Positions 44,545-53,105 are shown, counted from the stretch's first letter. The stretch is 64,000 nt of DNA from Flavobacteriales bacterium (GCA_019638085.1 JAHBUL010000006.1:152586-216585); one strand, 5' to 3'. Numbers and translations are program-made. The notes: generated by a model not told the origin, from the letters alone.

Positions 44545-45294
44545 ATGAACAAGGTCGCACAGGTCACGCTGCTCTTTTGGTTGATGAAGATCTTGGCCAC
44601 CACTTTGGGCGAGACCTTGGGTGACCAGCTCTCCATGACCATGGGCTTGGGATATGCGACCGGCATTGGGATCACGTTGGCGGCATTCCTGCTCGTACTC
44701 GGCATCCAATTGTGGCGCTCATCATTCTTCGCCCCCTTATACTGGTTGGTGATCGTAGGCACCACTACGCTGGGCACGGAGATCTCCGACTTCATGGACC
44801 GCAGCTTGGGCATGGGCTACATAGCGGGATCAGCGGTGTTGTTGGCCGTGCTCCTTTCCATCTTGGCGCTATGGCGCTTCCGGATCGGGAACCTGCGCGT
44901 GTATCCGATCACTAAACGGCGCGAAGAACTCTTCTACTGGATGGCGATACTGGCATCCAACAGCCTTGGCACCGCCTTCGGCGACATGCTCTCCGACGAC
45001 CTTGGTTTCAGCTACGTACAGGGCGCATTGATCACCGCTTCGGTCATTGCGCTAATGGTGGTCTTGCACCGGTATACCCGCTTGGATGGTGTGCTGCTGT
45101 TCTGGATCGCATTCATCTTCACCCGGCCCTTCGGTGCCACCTTCGGCGACCTGCTCACCAAGCCGTTGGCATCCGGAGGTCTGAATTTGGGTACTCTACC
45201 TGCCACTTTGGTAACGGCATGTTTGCTCGGGGCACTTATCATAGTGGCGCATCGAAGAGCACGCGTGATCCGAATTAATAATTCCGCCACGTAG
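44545..45294 (+). CDS. Four-repeat integral membrane protein (COG4705-like)
   Basis: 249 residues with about eight membrane helices. A motif x-x-L/F-G-x-x-x-G/S-D recurs at residues 19-27 (TTLGETLGD), 74-82 (TTLGTEISD), 139-147 (NSLGTAFGD) and 194-202 (RPFGATFGD), spaced 55, 65 and 55 residues. Each opens a helix pair, so the protein looks like two duplicated halves. The conserved small residues and Asp in membrane-facing loops suggest an ion or metal pathway, but this is inference; I recall an uncharacterised conserved family (COG4705) with this pattern. Stands alone before the SRP RNA gene. Confidence 0.75.
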   Translation: MNKVAQVTLLFWLMKILATTLGETLGDQLSMTMGLGYATGIGITLAAFLLVLGIQLWRSSFFAPLYWLVIVGTTTLGTEISDFMDRSLGMGYIAGSAVLLAVLLSILALWRFRIGNLRVYPITKRREELFYWMAILASNSLGTAFGDMLSDDLGFSYVQGALITASVIALMVVLHRYTRLDGVLLFWIAFIFTRPFGATFGDLLTKPLASGGLNLGTLPATLVTACLLGALIIVAHRRARVIRINNSAT

Positions 45295-45392
45295 TCCGTA
45301 GGAACAACGTCGACGATCGTAGTGTGTAGTGAGGTCTTGTCCTATTTCGAGGAAGGAGTTCGGTTTGTTTCGCTCTGATCACGTAAGGTGCT

Positions 45393-45400
45393 TACCTTTG
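45393..45400 (+). promoter_or_regulatory. -7 box TACCTTTG of the SRP RNA gene
   Basis: A perfect TAnnTTTG box. Three bases separate it from the first base of the RNA terminal helix, so it fixes the distance from box to transcription start in this genome at about four bases after the G. A TTTG at 45364 is 25 bases upstream, somewhat far for a -33 box. Confidence 0.75.
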
Positions 45401-45403
45401 TGC

Positions 45404-45501
45404 GGGGCAAGTCTTGTACGTCCAGCTCCTGCTGAATCCCCCAGGGCCGGAAGGCAGCAAGGGTAGGCGGTCGTAGCGGAGCGATATGAGGAGCTTGCCC
45501 C
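45404..45501 (+). ncRNA. ffs: Signal recognition particle RNA, small type (4.5S)
   Basis: 98 bases whose ends, GGGGCAAG and CTTGCCCC, pair perfectly. The conserved apical domain of SRP RNA is clear: the asymmetric loop and tetraloop strand GGCCGGAAGGCAGCAAGGG, including the GGAA tetraloop and the AGCA/AGGG internal-loop bases that bind the Ffh M domain. It joins Ffh to target membrane proteins to the translocon. A T-run (45504-45510) right after the helix acts as the terminator. No Alu domain is present, as usual for Gram-negative bacteria. Confidence 0.95.
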
Positions 45502-45511
45502 ACTTTTTTTG
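45502..45511 (+). terminator. T-tract terminating the SRP RNA
   Basis: Seven T follow the terminal helix after AC, so the RNA's own closing helix probably serves as the terminator stem. Confidence 0.7.
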
Positions 45512-45520
45512 CCCCTATTG

Positions 45521-46324
45521 ATGTCCACTACCACCAAGGTCGTACTCGTCACCGGAGGCTCCAGCGGCATCGGCAAGGCCATCTGCACTCGCTTGGCTGA
45601 ACAAGGCCACACCGTGTTCGGCACCACACGCAAGGTGGGTTCCCAACCCCAAAGCTATCGCCTCGTCACCATGGATCTGGTGGATGGTGCTTCAGTAAAG
45701 CACGCTGTAGCCGAAGTGATCGCTGCTGTAGGACGGATCGATGTGGTGGTGAACAATGCAGGCCTGGGCATCCAAGGGGCCACGGAAGACCTCTCACCTG
45801 AGCAAGCCCTGTCGATCTTCGATGCCAACGTGGTGGGTGCTCATCGCGTGTGCCGCGCTGCTTTGCCGCACATGCGGGCCCTGGGCAGTGGCCTCATCAT
45901 CAACATTACTAGCCTTGCAGCCAATTTCGGTCTGCCATACCGGGGTTTCTATAGTGCCAGCAAGGCCGCCTTGGAACGCTATACCGAAACCCTGAACATG
46001 GAGGTGGAACCCTTTGGGATCCGAGCCGTGTGCCTGCAACCGGGTGAATACAAAACGAACATCAGTGCGAACCGGATCCGCCCTGAAGTGATCAGTGAAC
46101 CGTACAAGGCGGGCTATGAGCGGGCCATGGAACTGCTCGGCAGTAACCTGCACTACAGCCGCGATCCCGACGAAGTGGCCTTGCTGGTGCAACGCATCAT
46201 GGGCAAGGCGAAACCAAAGACCGTGTACTACGCCGCGCATGGCATGCAACGGCTTGCCGTTCTGCTGAAGAAGATGCTGCCCGGGAGATTCTTCCAGCGC
46301 TTGCTGATGAAGGAGTATCGGTGA
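45521..46324 (+). CDS. SDR family NAD(P)-dependent oxidoreductase
   Basis: 267 residues of the classical short-chain dehydrogenase fold: cofactor loop VLVTGGSSGIGKAI near the start, NNAG (VVVNNAGLGIQG), the catalytic Ser in INITSLAANFGL, and the active-site YSASKAALE (Y-x-x-x-K). The C-terminal extension ending in KMLPGRFFQRLLMKEY is membrane-interacting in related reductases. Substrate unknown; short-chain alcohols, lipids or sugars are all possible. ATG 45521 is 20 bases after the SRP RNA and the T-tract. Confidence 0.9.
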   Translation: MSTTTKVVLVTGGSSGIGKAICTRLAEQGHTVFGTTRKVGSQPQSYRLVTMDLVDGASVKHAVAEVIAAVGRIDVVVNNAGLGIQGATEDLSPEQALSIFDANVVGAHRVCRAALPHMRALGSGLIINITSLAANFGLPYRGFYSASKAALERYTETLNMEVEPFGIRAVCLQPGEYKTNISANRIRPEVISEPYKAGYERAMELLGSNLHYSRDPDEVALLVQRIMGKAKPKTVYYAAHGMQRLAVLLKKMLPGRFFQRLLMKEYR

Positions 46325-46536
46325 GATCAGCACATAGCCTCAGAGGCCTGCCTTCGGTGTGCATGAACCGGTGAGCACGCTACCCTGATAAGCGCAGTTC
46401 TACATTTCCTATGCATTCATTCCCAAGAACCCTGGCCGGGATTGGCGTTGGGCATAGGAATGCGCGCAAGCAGGCTGATCTGGCATACACATCCCTTTTC
46501 AGGGATAATAACTTCACGATCCAACAACCATTCGCC

Positions 46537-48189
46537 ATGAAACACATTACCCCTATCCTGATCCTTCTGTTGGTTGCCAGTACCGCACAGGGCCAGTGGA
46601 CCACGGACGTATCGATGAACACCCCGGTACGGACCCTCACCACCGGTGAGGCTACATCGCAACTGATTGCCGACGGTCCGAACGGAAGCACGTATACCTG
46701 CTGGTTCGAGAACGTAAGCGGCATGTATCAGCTAAGAATGCAACGAGTGGATGCGGGCGGCAACAACCTATGGCCGGATACCGGATTGGTCGTAAGCGCG
46801 CATCCGCAGAACAGCGCGATCTTCCGCTATGACCTGCAGAGCGACCGGGATGGGAATGCGATCGTGGCCTTCCAGGACGAACGCACTGGCAGTTTGGATA
46901 TCGTTGCGTACAAGATCGCCCCTGACGGAGAGTTCCTATGGGGTGCGGACGGTGTGGAATTACCCACGCCGGGTACTACCGGGCTAGCACCATCCTTGGC
47001 TCCGCTGGAGAACGGGAACACGGTGATCGCGTGGAACACGAACGATTCACCGGGGCAAGTGGCCGCTCATCTGGTCGACCCGAACGGCACACTGTTGCTG
47101 ATCGTACCGATCACGATATCGGCAAGCACCGCTGTAAGTCGACCGAAACCCGTCGGCACATCCGATGGCGGATTCATCCTACAGTATGAGGTGAGCAATG
47201 GGGGGTTCGGCCTTCCTCCATCCACCATGTACGCGCAGCGATATGATGCTGGTGGAACAGCGGCTTGGCCCAGCGCCGTGCAGCTCTCCTCCACCCCGGT
47301 CGCATTCTTCTATTTCCCGCAACCGGTCAGCGATGGCCACGACGGCCTCTACTTGGCCTATAACTCCAGCAATCCGGACAACCCCTCCTTCACCGACGTG
47401 TTCGTGCAACGCCTGCGTGAAAACGGCACGCTCTGGTCCACCGAAGGCACCCGCTTGGACAACAGCAGCATCACACAGAAATTCACGGCTGGCAAGGGCT
47501 TGGTGTGGATCAATGATACTGATGGGCTGATGATCCCATTGCAGGTAACGGATGGCGCACAAGGGCAATCGGGCGTAGCGGTGCAACGTGTGGATACAGC
47601 GGGAGTACGTCAGCTGGGCGATGCCGCCGTCACGATCATTCCTGTAAGCGCGAACTACACGAGCCCCGTCGACATCTCAGCCACCGAGGATGGTGCTGTG
47701 CTCGTCCACAGAACGGGCGGTTTCGGGCAGGAACATTTCGCGGCCACGCGGGTGGATCTTTCCGGAAGCCCTGCATGGGTCCCGGCACAACGGGTCATTT
47801 CCACTGCGGACAGCAATAAGGGCGATGGAGCCTTGACCAGCACTAGGGACGGCCAGGCAGTAGTGGTTTGGCAGGATGATCGCACCCCGAACGGCATCTA
47901 TGCCCAGAACATCGCGGAGCTTTCCACTGCCGTTGGATCCGCTGCGTGGCTCCTTCCCAACATTCGTCTGGAAAGCAATCCGGCCGACAGTCCGGTGCTG
48001 ATCATGGGTCCGGAGATGCATGAAAGCCGTTTGGCCGTGTTCGATCTACAAGGAAAGCAGGTGTATGCAGCAACCCTACCGGCTTCGAGCAACCGCGTGG
48101 AACTTCCGTTACGGGGCCTTCCGACAGGCATATATGCCATTCGCGTAACAGGCCAACAGGCTCCTCGTGTACTCCGCTGGGTGAAGTAG
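46537..48189 (+). CDS. T9SS type A sorting domain secreted protein
   Basis: 550 residues. Signal peptide KHITPILILLLVASTAQG. The body has repeated ~55-residue blades built around phrases such as VDAGGNNLWPDTGLVVSAHP, QNSAIFRYDLQSDRDGNAIV and NDSPGQVAAHLVDPNG. These look like beta-propeller blades of the kind seen in other Bacteroidota secreted proteins. The end is a T9SS sorting domain (VFDLQGKQVYAATL, LRGLPTGIYAIRVTG). Function unknown; a polysaccharide- or protein-binding surface protein is likely. ATG 46537 chosen for the signal peptide. Confidence 0.82.
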   Translation: MKHITPILILLLVASTAQGQWTTDVSMNTPVRTLTTGEATSQLIADGPNGSTYTCWFENVSGMYQLRMQRVDAGGNNLWPDTGLVVSAHPQNSAIFRYDLQSDRDGNAIVAFQDERTGSLDIVAYKIAPDGEFLWGADGVELPTPGTTGLAPSLAPLENGNTVIAWNTNDSPGQVAAHLVDPNGTLLLIVPITISASTAVSRPKPVGTSDGGFILQYEVSNGGFGLPPSTMYAQRYDAGGTAAWPSAVQLSSTPVAFFYFPQPVSDGHDGLYLAYNSSNPDNPSFTDVFVQRLRENGTLWSTEGTRLDNSSITQKFTAGKGLVWINDTDGLMIPLQVTDGAQGQSGVAVQRVDTAGVRQLGDAAVTIIPVSANYTSPVDISATEDGAVLVHRTGGFGQEHFAATRVDLSGSPAWVPAQRVISTADSNKGDGALTSTRDGQAVVVWQDDRTPNGIYAQNIAELSTAVGSAAWLLPNIRLESNPADSPVLIMGPEMHESRLAVFDLQGKQVYAATLPASSNRVELPLRGLPTGIYAIRVTGQQAPRVLRWVK

Positions 48190-48309
48190 CAAGAAGAAAT
48201 ACAGCTTCCAGTACTGAATCCCGACCACGGCCGACCTCTATCGCTGCAAGGGATCTGGATCCAGTTATTCACACGGAGTTCCGGTACTACCGAGAGACTG
48301 TGCACTCCT

Positions 48310-48317
48310 TACCTTTG
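48310..48317 (+). promoter_or_regulatory. -7 box TACCTTTG, predicted leaderless start of the aldolase gene
   Basis: A perfect TAnnTTTG box ends four bases before the ATG at 48322. The predicted leader is zero to one base. Confidence 0.65.
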
Positions 48318-48321
48318 CATC

Positions 48322-48996
48322 ATGAAATTCTTCATTGATACAGCAAGCCTCCAGCAGATCAAGGAGGCCCAGGACCTTGGCATCCTCGACGGAGTCACCA
48401 CCAACCCATCGCTGATGGCCAAGGAAGGCATCTCCGGCACGGACCGGGTGATGAAGCACTATGTGGACATCTGCAACATCGTGGATGGCGATGTAAGCGC
48501 TGAAGTGATCTCCACCGACTATGAAGGCATGGTGCGCGAAGGTGATAACCTCGCCGCCCTGCATCCCAACATCACCGTCAAGCTGCCGATGACCCGCAAC
48601 GGGGTGAAGGCGATCAAGCATTTCTCGGACAAGGGCATCAAGACCAATTGCACGCTGGTGTTCAGTGCGGGCCAAGCATTGCTCGCCGCAAAGGCCGGTG
48701 CCACCTATGTTTCGCCTTTCATCGGCCGCCTGGATGATATCAGCACGGATGGCGTGCAGCTGATCGAGCAGATCCGTGTGATCTATGACAACTATGGCTT
48801 CGACACGCAGATCCTTGCGGCGAGCATCCGCCATCCCATGCACATTGTGCAGTGCGCCGAGGTGGGCGCTGATGTAGCTACCTGTCCCCTGAGCGCGATC
48901 AACGCCCTGTTCGACCATCCCTTGACCACCATCGGTCTGGAGAAGTTCCTGGCCGATCATAAGAAAGCCGCCCAGCAAGAGGCGACCGCGAAGTAG
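48322..48996 (+). CDS. Transaldolase/fructose-6-phosphate aldolase (TalC/MipB type)
   Basis: 224 residues, the short form of the family. Schiff-base Lys is K87 in ITVKLPMT; other motifs are MKFFIDTAS at the start, [27 protein letters not shown] and [11 protein letters not shown]. It either transfers dihydroxyacetone units in the pentose phosphate pathway or cleaves fructose-6-phosphate; sequence alone does not separate these, but a transaldolase role is usual in Bacteroidota. The next gene starts two bases after the stop, suggesting a shared transcript. Confidence 0.92.
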   Translation: MKFFIDTASLQQIKEAQDLGILDGVTTNPSLMAKEGISGTDRVMKHYVDICNIVDGDVSAEVISTDYEGMVREGDNLAALHPNITVKLPMTRNGVKAIKHFSDKGIKTNCTLVFSAGQALLAAKAGATYVSPFIGRLDDISTDGVQLIEQIRVIYDNYGFDTQILAASIRHPMHIVQCAEVGADVATCPLSAINALFDHPLTTIGLEKFLADHKKAAQQEATAK

Positions 48997-48997
48997 C

Positions 48998-49618
48998 ATG
49001 TTGCTTGCGATCCATCCTAAGAATCCGGAACCACGGAAGATCCTCGATGTGGTCGCAAGGCTGAACGCCGGGGCCGTGATCGTCTGCCCCACCGATACGG
49101 TATATGCCTTTGCCTGTAGCGCCCACCAACCGCGCGCCATGGAAGCCATCGCCAGATTGAAGGGAACAAAGGCACACAAGACGGACCTTTCGCTGATCTG
49201 CAAGGACTTGAGCCAGCTCAGCGAATACGCCAGAGCGATAGACACACCGGGTTTTCGGATGATGAAAAAGGCCCTGCCCGGCCCATACACCTTCATCGTG
49301 CCGGCAAGCAGCGAGATCCCACGGCTATTCAAGAACAACAAACGCACCGTAGGCATTCGCGTGCCGGACCATCCTATCCCATTGGCCATTGTGGAGGCAC
49401 TGGGCCACGCCTTGGTCGTCTCCAGTGTACATGATGCCGACGAAGTGCTGGAGCACACCACCGAGCCCGAACTTATCAATGAGCGTATCGGCAAGCAGGT
49501 GGAACTGGTGATCGACGGGGGGCTGGGCGGTATGCAAGGTTCCACGGTGATCGACCTTACCGGAAGGGAGCCGGAGGTGCTTCGCGTTGGCAAAGGACCG
49601 GTGGAGGAGCTTTTTTAA
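48998..49618 (+). CDS. YciO/Sua5/YrdC family protein
   Basis: 206 residues. The YrdC domain is complete: GAVIVCPTDTVYAFACSA, RLKGTKAHKTDLSLICKDLS, KKALPGPYTFIVPAS, KRTVGIRVPDHPIP and GSTVIDLTG. TsaC-type members make threonylcarbamoyl-AMP for t6A in tRNA. The shorter lysine- and arginine-rich form is nearer YciO, whose role is less clear. No other tsa genes are in view. It begins two bases after the aldolase gene and converges with nnr. Confidence 0.88.
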   Translation: MLLAIHPKNPEPRKILDVVARLNAGAVIVCPTDTVYAFACSAHQPRAMEAIARLKGTKAHKTDLSLICKDLSQLSEYARAIDTPGFRMMKKALPGPYTFIVPASSEIPRLFKNNKRTVGIRVPDHPIPLAIVEALGHALVVSSVHDADEVLEHTTEPELINERIGKQVELVIDGGLGGMQGSTVIDLTGREPEVLRVGKGPVEELF

Positions 49619-49708
49619 CAACGTTCTGCCCGTTGGCAAGTTGTGGGTAGCGTCGTCCCGTGTTGTTGATAAACACGAATCAGGTTAACGCCTCAACAAA
49701 AGTCTCGA

Positions 49709-51226
49709 TCACCGACCTACCCCTCGCAACTGCTTCCACACTTTCGGCAGCTGCTCAATAAGATCAGAGGGGAGCATGCCATCCATGTTCAGCTGTTCGG
49801 CGGCCAGATCACCAGCTCGACCATGTGCATACACGCCCAGCAGTGCCGCGGAAAGTGGATCCAGTCCTTGTGCGCGGAGGCTCGTGATAATGCCGGTGAG
49901 CGCATCGCCGCTTCCGCCCTTGGCCATTCCGGGATTTCCCGTGCAATTGAAAAAGAGCTTCCCGTCCGGAGAACAGATCGCGGTATGGGCACCCTTCAGC
50001 ACCAGCACAATACCATGGCGGCCCGCCAACTCCTGGGCCTGCCTCAATCGTTCATGGTCGTTCATGGCCTTTCCTACCAAGCGCTCCAGTTCCTTGGGAT
50101 GCGGCGTAAGGATCGTCCCCTTTGGCAGGAATGCAAGCCAGGTCTTGTTCTCACCAAGGATGTTCAAGGCGTCGGCATCGATCACCAGCGGTGCAGGTGC
50201 CTCCTGGATCAGCAGCTTCAGCATACGCGCGGTATCCTCGCTCGTACCGATGCCTGGCCCTACACCAATGGCTGCCACTTTGCCCAACTTCGGGAGGGTG
50301 GATAGATCTTCGCCTTCATCGCAGGATACCATGGCTTCCGGAATGGTACTGTATACCACGCCATCCTGCCCGGCGGGAACATGCAGGGTAAGCGTACCGC
50401 AGCCCGACCTCAAGCAGGCCTTGGCGGCCATCAGTGCCGCGCCCATCTTCCCTTTGCCACCAGCCAGCAACCAGGCATGCCCATGATCGCCCTTATGGGA
50501 ATTCCGCTTGCGCGGTGGCATCAACGCCGCTATGTCGGCCGCTTCCAACATGATCGCTTCCGGCTCCAAAGTGGCGATGTATTTGCGATCCAGGCCGATC
50601 GGCACCACCTCCCATCCGCCCGCGTAGCAGGCATTGTCCGCCATCAGCAAGGACAGTTTGGGCAATTCCAAAGTGAGGGTGCGGTCCGCTTGCATAATGG
50701 CATCCGGGTCATTCCCACCATTGTCATCCGCGAACAGACCCGAAGGCATGTCGATCGCGAAGACGGTGTTGGGACGGGCGTTCAGTGCCACGATCCAGCT
50801 CTTCAGCCAGCCGGTGATCGGCCGTTGCAACCCGGTGCCGAACAAGGCATCGATCACCACGGTGCCAGTTGGAAATTCCGGTAACTCAGCTCCTTCCTCC
50901 AATACCTGCACGGATAGGCCTGCTAGACGGGCACGTTCCAGGTTCACCTCGAAGTCCGGACTGCCCTGGGCCTTGTACTTGGGAACAAGTACAAGTACGG
51001 GTTGCGCGCCCATGTGGATGATGCGTGCAATGGCCAAGCCATCCCCGCCATTGTTGCCCATACCCGCCAGGACGGTCACAGGTACATCATATGTCAGGAG
51101 GTGCATGATCCTGTTCGCACAGGCCACGGAAGCGCGCTCCATTAAATTGATGGACAAAATGGGTTCATGCGCGATGGTGTACGCATCGGCCTGTCGGAGT
51201 TTTTCGGCGGAAAGGACGGGAATCAT
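49709..51226 (-). CDS. nnr: Bifunctional NAD(P)H-hydrate epimerase/dehydratase
   Basis: 505 residues in two parts. Residues 1-~215 are the epimerase (YjeF_N) domain with TVLAGMGNNGGDGLAIARI, VVIDALFGTGL and IDMPSG. Residues ~230-500 are the ADP-dependent dehydratase (YjeF_C, ribokinase-like) with HGHAWLLAGG, VPAGQDGV, LVIDADALNIL, LTPHPKELERL and GNPGMAKGGSGDALTG. It repairs damaged hydrated NADH and NADPH in the cytoplasm. A TACCTTCG box with a TTTG 18 bases upstream predicts an almost leaderless mRNA. Confidence 0.94.
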   Translation of the reverse strand: MIPVLSAEKLRQADAYTIAHEPILSINLMERASVACANRIMHLLTYDVPVTVLAGMGNNGGDGLAIARIIHMGAQPVLVLVPKYKAQGSPDFEVNLERARLAGLSVQVLEEGAELPEFPTGTVVIDALFGTGLQRPITGWLKSWIVALNARPNTVFAIDMPSGLFADDNGGNDPDAIMQADRTLTLELPKLSLLMADNACYAGGWEVVPIGLDRKYIATLEPEAIMLEAADIAALMPPRKRNSHKGDHGHAWLLAGGKGKMGAALMAAKACLRSGCGTLTLHVPAGQDGVVYSTIPEAMVSCDEGEDLSTLPKLGKVAAIGVGPGIGTSEDTARMLKLLIQEAPAPLVIDADALNILGENKTWLAFLPKGTILTPHPKELERLVGKAMNDHERLRQAQELAGRHGIVLVLKGAHTAICSPDGKLFFNCTGNPGMAKGGSGDALTGIITSLRAQGLDPLSAALLGVYAHGRAGDLAAEQLNMDGMLPSDLIEQLPKVWKQLRGVGR

Positions 51227-51231
51227 TGTAC

Positions 51232-51261
51232 CGAAGGTACTCTCAAGTCTCCCTCCGCAAA
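51232..51261 (-). promoter_or_regulatory. Promoter of nnr, TTTG-N18-TACCTTCG
   Basis: On the minus strand TTTG (51258-51261) is followed after 18 bases by TACCTTCG (51232-51239), one mismatch from consensus. Five bases then separate it from the ATG; predicted leader of about two bases. Confidence 0.55.
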
Positions 51262-51317
51262 GTGGGGACCTTGGTGCGCATGATGGTCCCCGTGATGCGG
51301 CGGGAGACCCAAATGCA

Positions 51318-51348
51318 AATGCCCCAATCGCTTCGCGGCTGGGGCATT
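51318..51348 (-). terminator. Hairpin 2 downstream of the outer-membrane protein gene
   Basis: AATGCCCC and GGGGCATT pair around a further GC-rich inner region. On the minus strand it is followed by TTTGCATTT. It backs up the stronger hairpin just upstream. Confidence 0.6.
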
Positions 51349-51353
51349 AACGA

Positions 51354-51379
51354 GAAAGCCCCCGTTTCCGGGGGCTTTC
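51354..51379 (-). terminator. Hairpin 1 downstream of the outer-membrane protein gene
   Basis: GAAAGCCCCCG and its exact complement enclose a four-base loop, 23 bases past the stop. No T-run follows directly; together with the next hairpin it forms a tandem terminator. Confidence 0.7.
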
Positions 51380-51401
51380 AGGACCAAAGCGAGAAATTCT
51401 C

Positions 51402-52241
51402 TTATTGGAAGTAGAAGTTGATACCGAGCATGGCTGAACCGCTCACACCGGTGTCGATGCTGAAGTTGTTCCGCTTGGTACCGCCGTCGGTTGACGTGGA
51501 AGTCGTTGTGTTGTTAGCGGCATCCCAGCTCTCCACAGTGGTGGAGGTGTGGCCGGTGCTGCTCATATTGAGACCCCAGGTGTACTCACCGCTGAGGGAG
51601 ATCTTGGGAGCGCAGAACCACTCGATACCGGCGAAAGCGTTCAGGCCGATATGGAAGGTACCACCGTTCTTCATCTCGGTTACGCCTGCACCTTGACCGA
51701 ACGTATTGGTGTGTCCGGTGTTGGTGGCGGAGAGGCTGTTACCGTACTCATAGGTGGTCTTTCCGCTGCCGAAGCCCACATTGAACATGGCACCATATAC
51801 ACCCACTACGCGGGTGCTACCGACGCGCTTCTCCAGACCAGCGCCCAGGTCGATGTTCATGTATCCGACCTTTTTCACGTCATCAACTTGTGCTTGAGGG
51901 GTGGTAGTGGAAGTAACATCTCCCACCAAGACCGTCTCCTTGTTGCTACCAAAACCGATGCGCACCTGACCGCGGTATGCGGTGTTGGCATCGATCAGCT
52001 TCTTCCCGCGGATGACCATGTCATTGCTCAGGAAAGTGAGGCCACCACCGATATCGTTGCTGGTGTTGCCGTTAAAGAGGTTGCCAGCGTAGTTCAACAG
52101 CGGGTTCGCGTTGAACGTGAGGCCCCAGTCGCCGTCTTGTGACAACCAGTTCTCGCCGCGGTTGCTGGTAATTTCGCCTGTTTGAGCGAAAGTAACAGAC
52201 CCGGCGAAGAGCGCTGCGGTGATCAGTACAGTCTTCTTCAT
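51402..52241 (-). CDS. Outer-membrane beta-barrel-like protein
   Basis: 279 residues with signal peptide KKTVLITAALFAGSVTFA. The body alternates hydrophobic and polar residues with strands such as GDWGLTFNANPLLNYAGNLF, GGGLTFLSND, AYRGQVRIGFGS, YMNIDLGAGLEKRVG and MLGINFYFQ, and ends in Phe-Tyr-Phe-Gln, typical of a BAM-recognised barrel C-terminus (last aromatic near the end). Ligand unknown. It has its own promoter, a 70-base leader with a small hairpin and a tandem terminator, so it is probably well expressed as a single gene. Confidence 0.82.
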   Translation of the reverse strand: MKKTVLITAALFAGSVTFAQTGEITSNRGENWLSQDGDWGLTFNANPLLNYAGNLFNGNTSNDIGGGLTFLSNDMVIRGKKLIDANTAYRGQVRIGFGSNKETVLVGDVTSTTTPQAQVDDVKKVGYMNIDLGAGLEKRVGSTRVVGVYGAMFNVGFGSGKTTYEYGNSLSATNTGHTNTFGQGAGVTEMKNGGTFHIGLNAFAGIEWFCAPKISLSGEYTWGLNMSSTGHTSTTVESWDAANNTTTSTSTDGGTKRNNFSIDTGVSGSAMLGINFYFQ

Positions 52242-52286
52242 GACGTTTTGGTTTTTCGTGTGCTTTGGTTTGTGTTCGTTCTGCTT

Positions 52287-52323
52287 GGTCGGTCAAATCT
52301 ATCCGACCGGGGGCGCAAACTTA
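52287..52323 (-). promoter_or_regulatory. Promoter and leader hairpin of the outer-membrane protein gene
   Basis: On the minus strand TAAGTTTG (52316-52323) is a perfect -7 box, and a TTG 20 bases upstream is a fair -33. In the leader GGTCGG and CCGACC pair around a ten-base loop that itself contains a second perfect box, TAGATTTG (52294-52301). Confidence 0.6.
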
Positions 52324-52454
52324 TAAACATCTGACTGAGATATCAACCATTTTTTGTTGATAGTCGATCTTTTGTCTTCGTTCGTCGTCAATCCGGTCGG
52401 GTCGTTTTTCGAATTCGGGTGCGAATGTAGTACGGTTCGTGGAATCTCAAAGTT

Positions 52455-53105
52455 TCAGCCCCGCACTTTGTTTTCCACCATGGGTACAAAGCTGAAAGCT
52501 CCGTGTTCGGTCTTCACCACATCCGTAGCTGTGCGCAATAGGCTATACATGAACTGCCTGCCATCCCCGCCCACAGGAATGACGAGCGTACCACCCTCCA
52601 CCAATTGATCGATCAAGGCCTGTGGCACATCAGGAGCACCGCAGGTGACAATGACCTTATCGAACGGAGCATGTACCGGCAGCCCTTTGTACCCGTCCCC
52701 ATGTACAAGATGCGCACGGTAGCGCATATCGGCAAGCCGCTTCTTGGTGATCAAATAGAGTGGCCGGTGCCTTTCAATACTATACACCTTGGCACCGAGC
52801 TCACAGAGTATCGCCGTCTGGTAGCCACTTCCTGTGCCGATCTCCAACACCTTCTCTCCCGGCTTCACATTCAACAGCTCGCTTTGGAAAGCCACTGTAT
52901 AGGGCTGTGATATGGTCTGTTCACAGCCGATGGGAAAGGCTTGGTCCACATACGCGAAGCGCTCGAAGGCACTATCGTCGATGAACTGATGGCGCGGCAC
53001 TTTGCCGATGGCGTTCAGGACGCGGGCATCGGTGATGCCCTTTCGTTTCAACTCTTCCACCAGCTTGCGTCGCATGCCTTGGTGGCGAAAATCATCAGGT
53101 CGCAT
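52455..53105 (-). CDS. pcm: Protein-L-isoaspartate O-methyltransferase
   Basis: 216 residues. Class I methyltransferase with the PCMT features: an N-terminal helix MRRKLVEELKRKGITDARVL, VPRHQFIDDSAFERFAYVD, and QTISQPYTVAFQSELL. The SAM motif is VLEIGTGSGYQTAIL and motif II is YSIERH. It repairs damaged Asp/Asn residues by methylating isoaspartate. A perfect TAGCTTTG box lies ten bases upstream (53116-53123). Confidence 0.93.
   Translation of the reverse strand: MRPDDFRHQGMRRKLVEELKRKGITDARVLNAIGKVPRHQFIDDSAFERFAYVDQAFPIGCEQTISQPYTVAFQSELLNVKPGEKVLEIGTGSGYQTAILCELGAKVYSIERHRPLYLITKKRLADMRYRAHLVHGDGYKGLPVHAPFDKVIVTCGAPDVPQALIDQLVEGGTLVIPVGGDGRQFMYSLLRTATDVVKTEHGAFSFVPMVENKVRG

Noticed and set aside
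46405..46470. TTCCTATGC...GCATAGGAA inverted repeat before the T9SS gene at 46537
   Set aside because: Nine-base arms separated by over 40 bases; could be chance, and no neighbouring site supports it.
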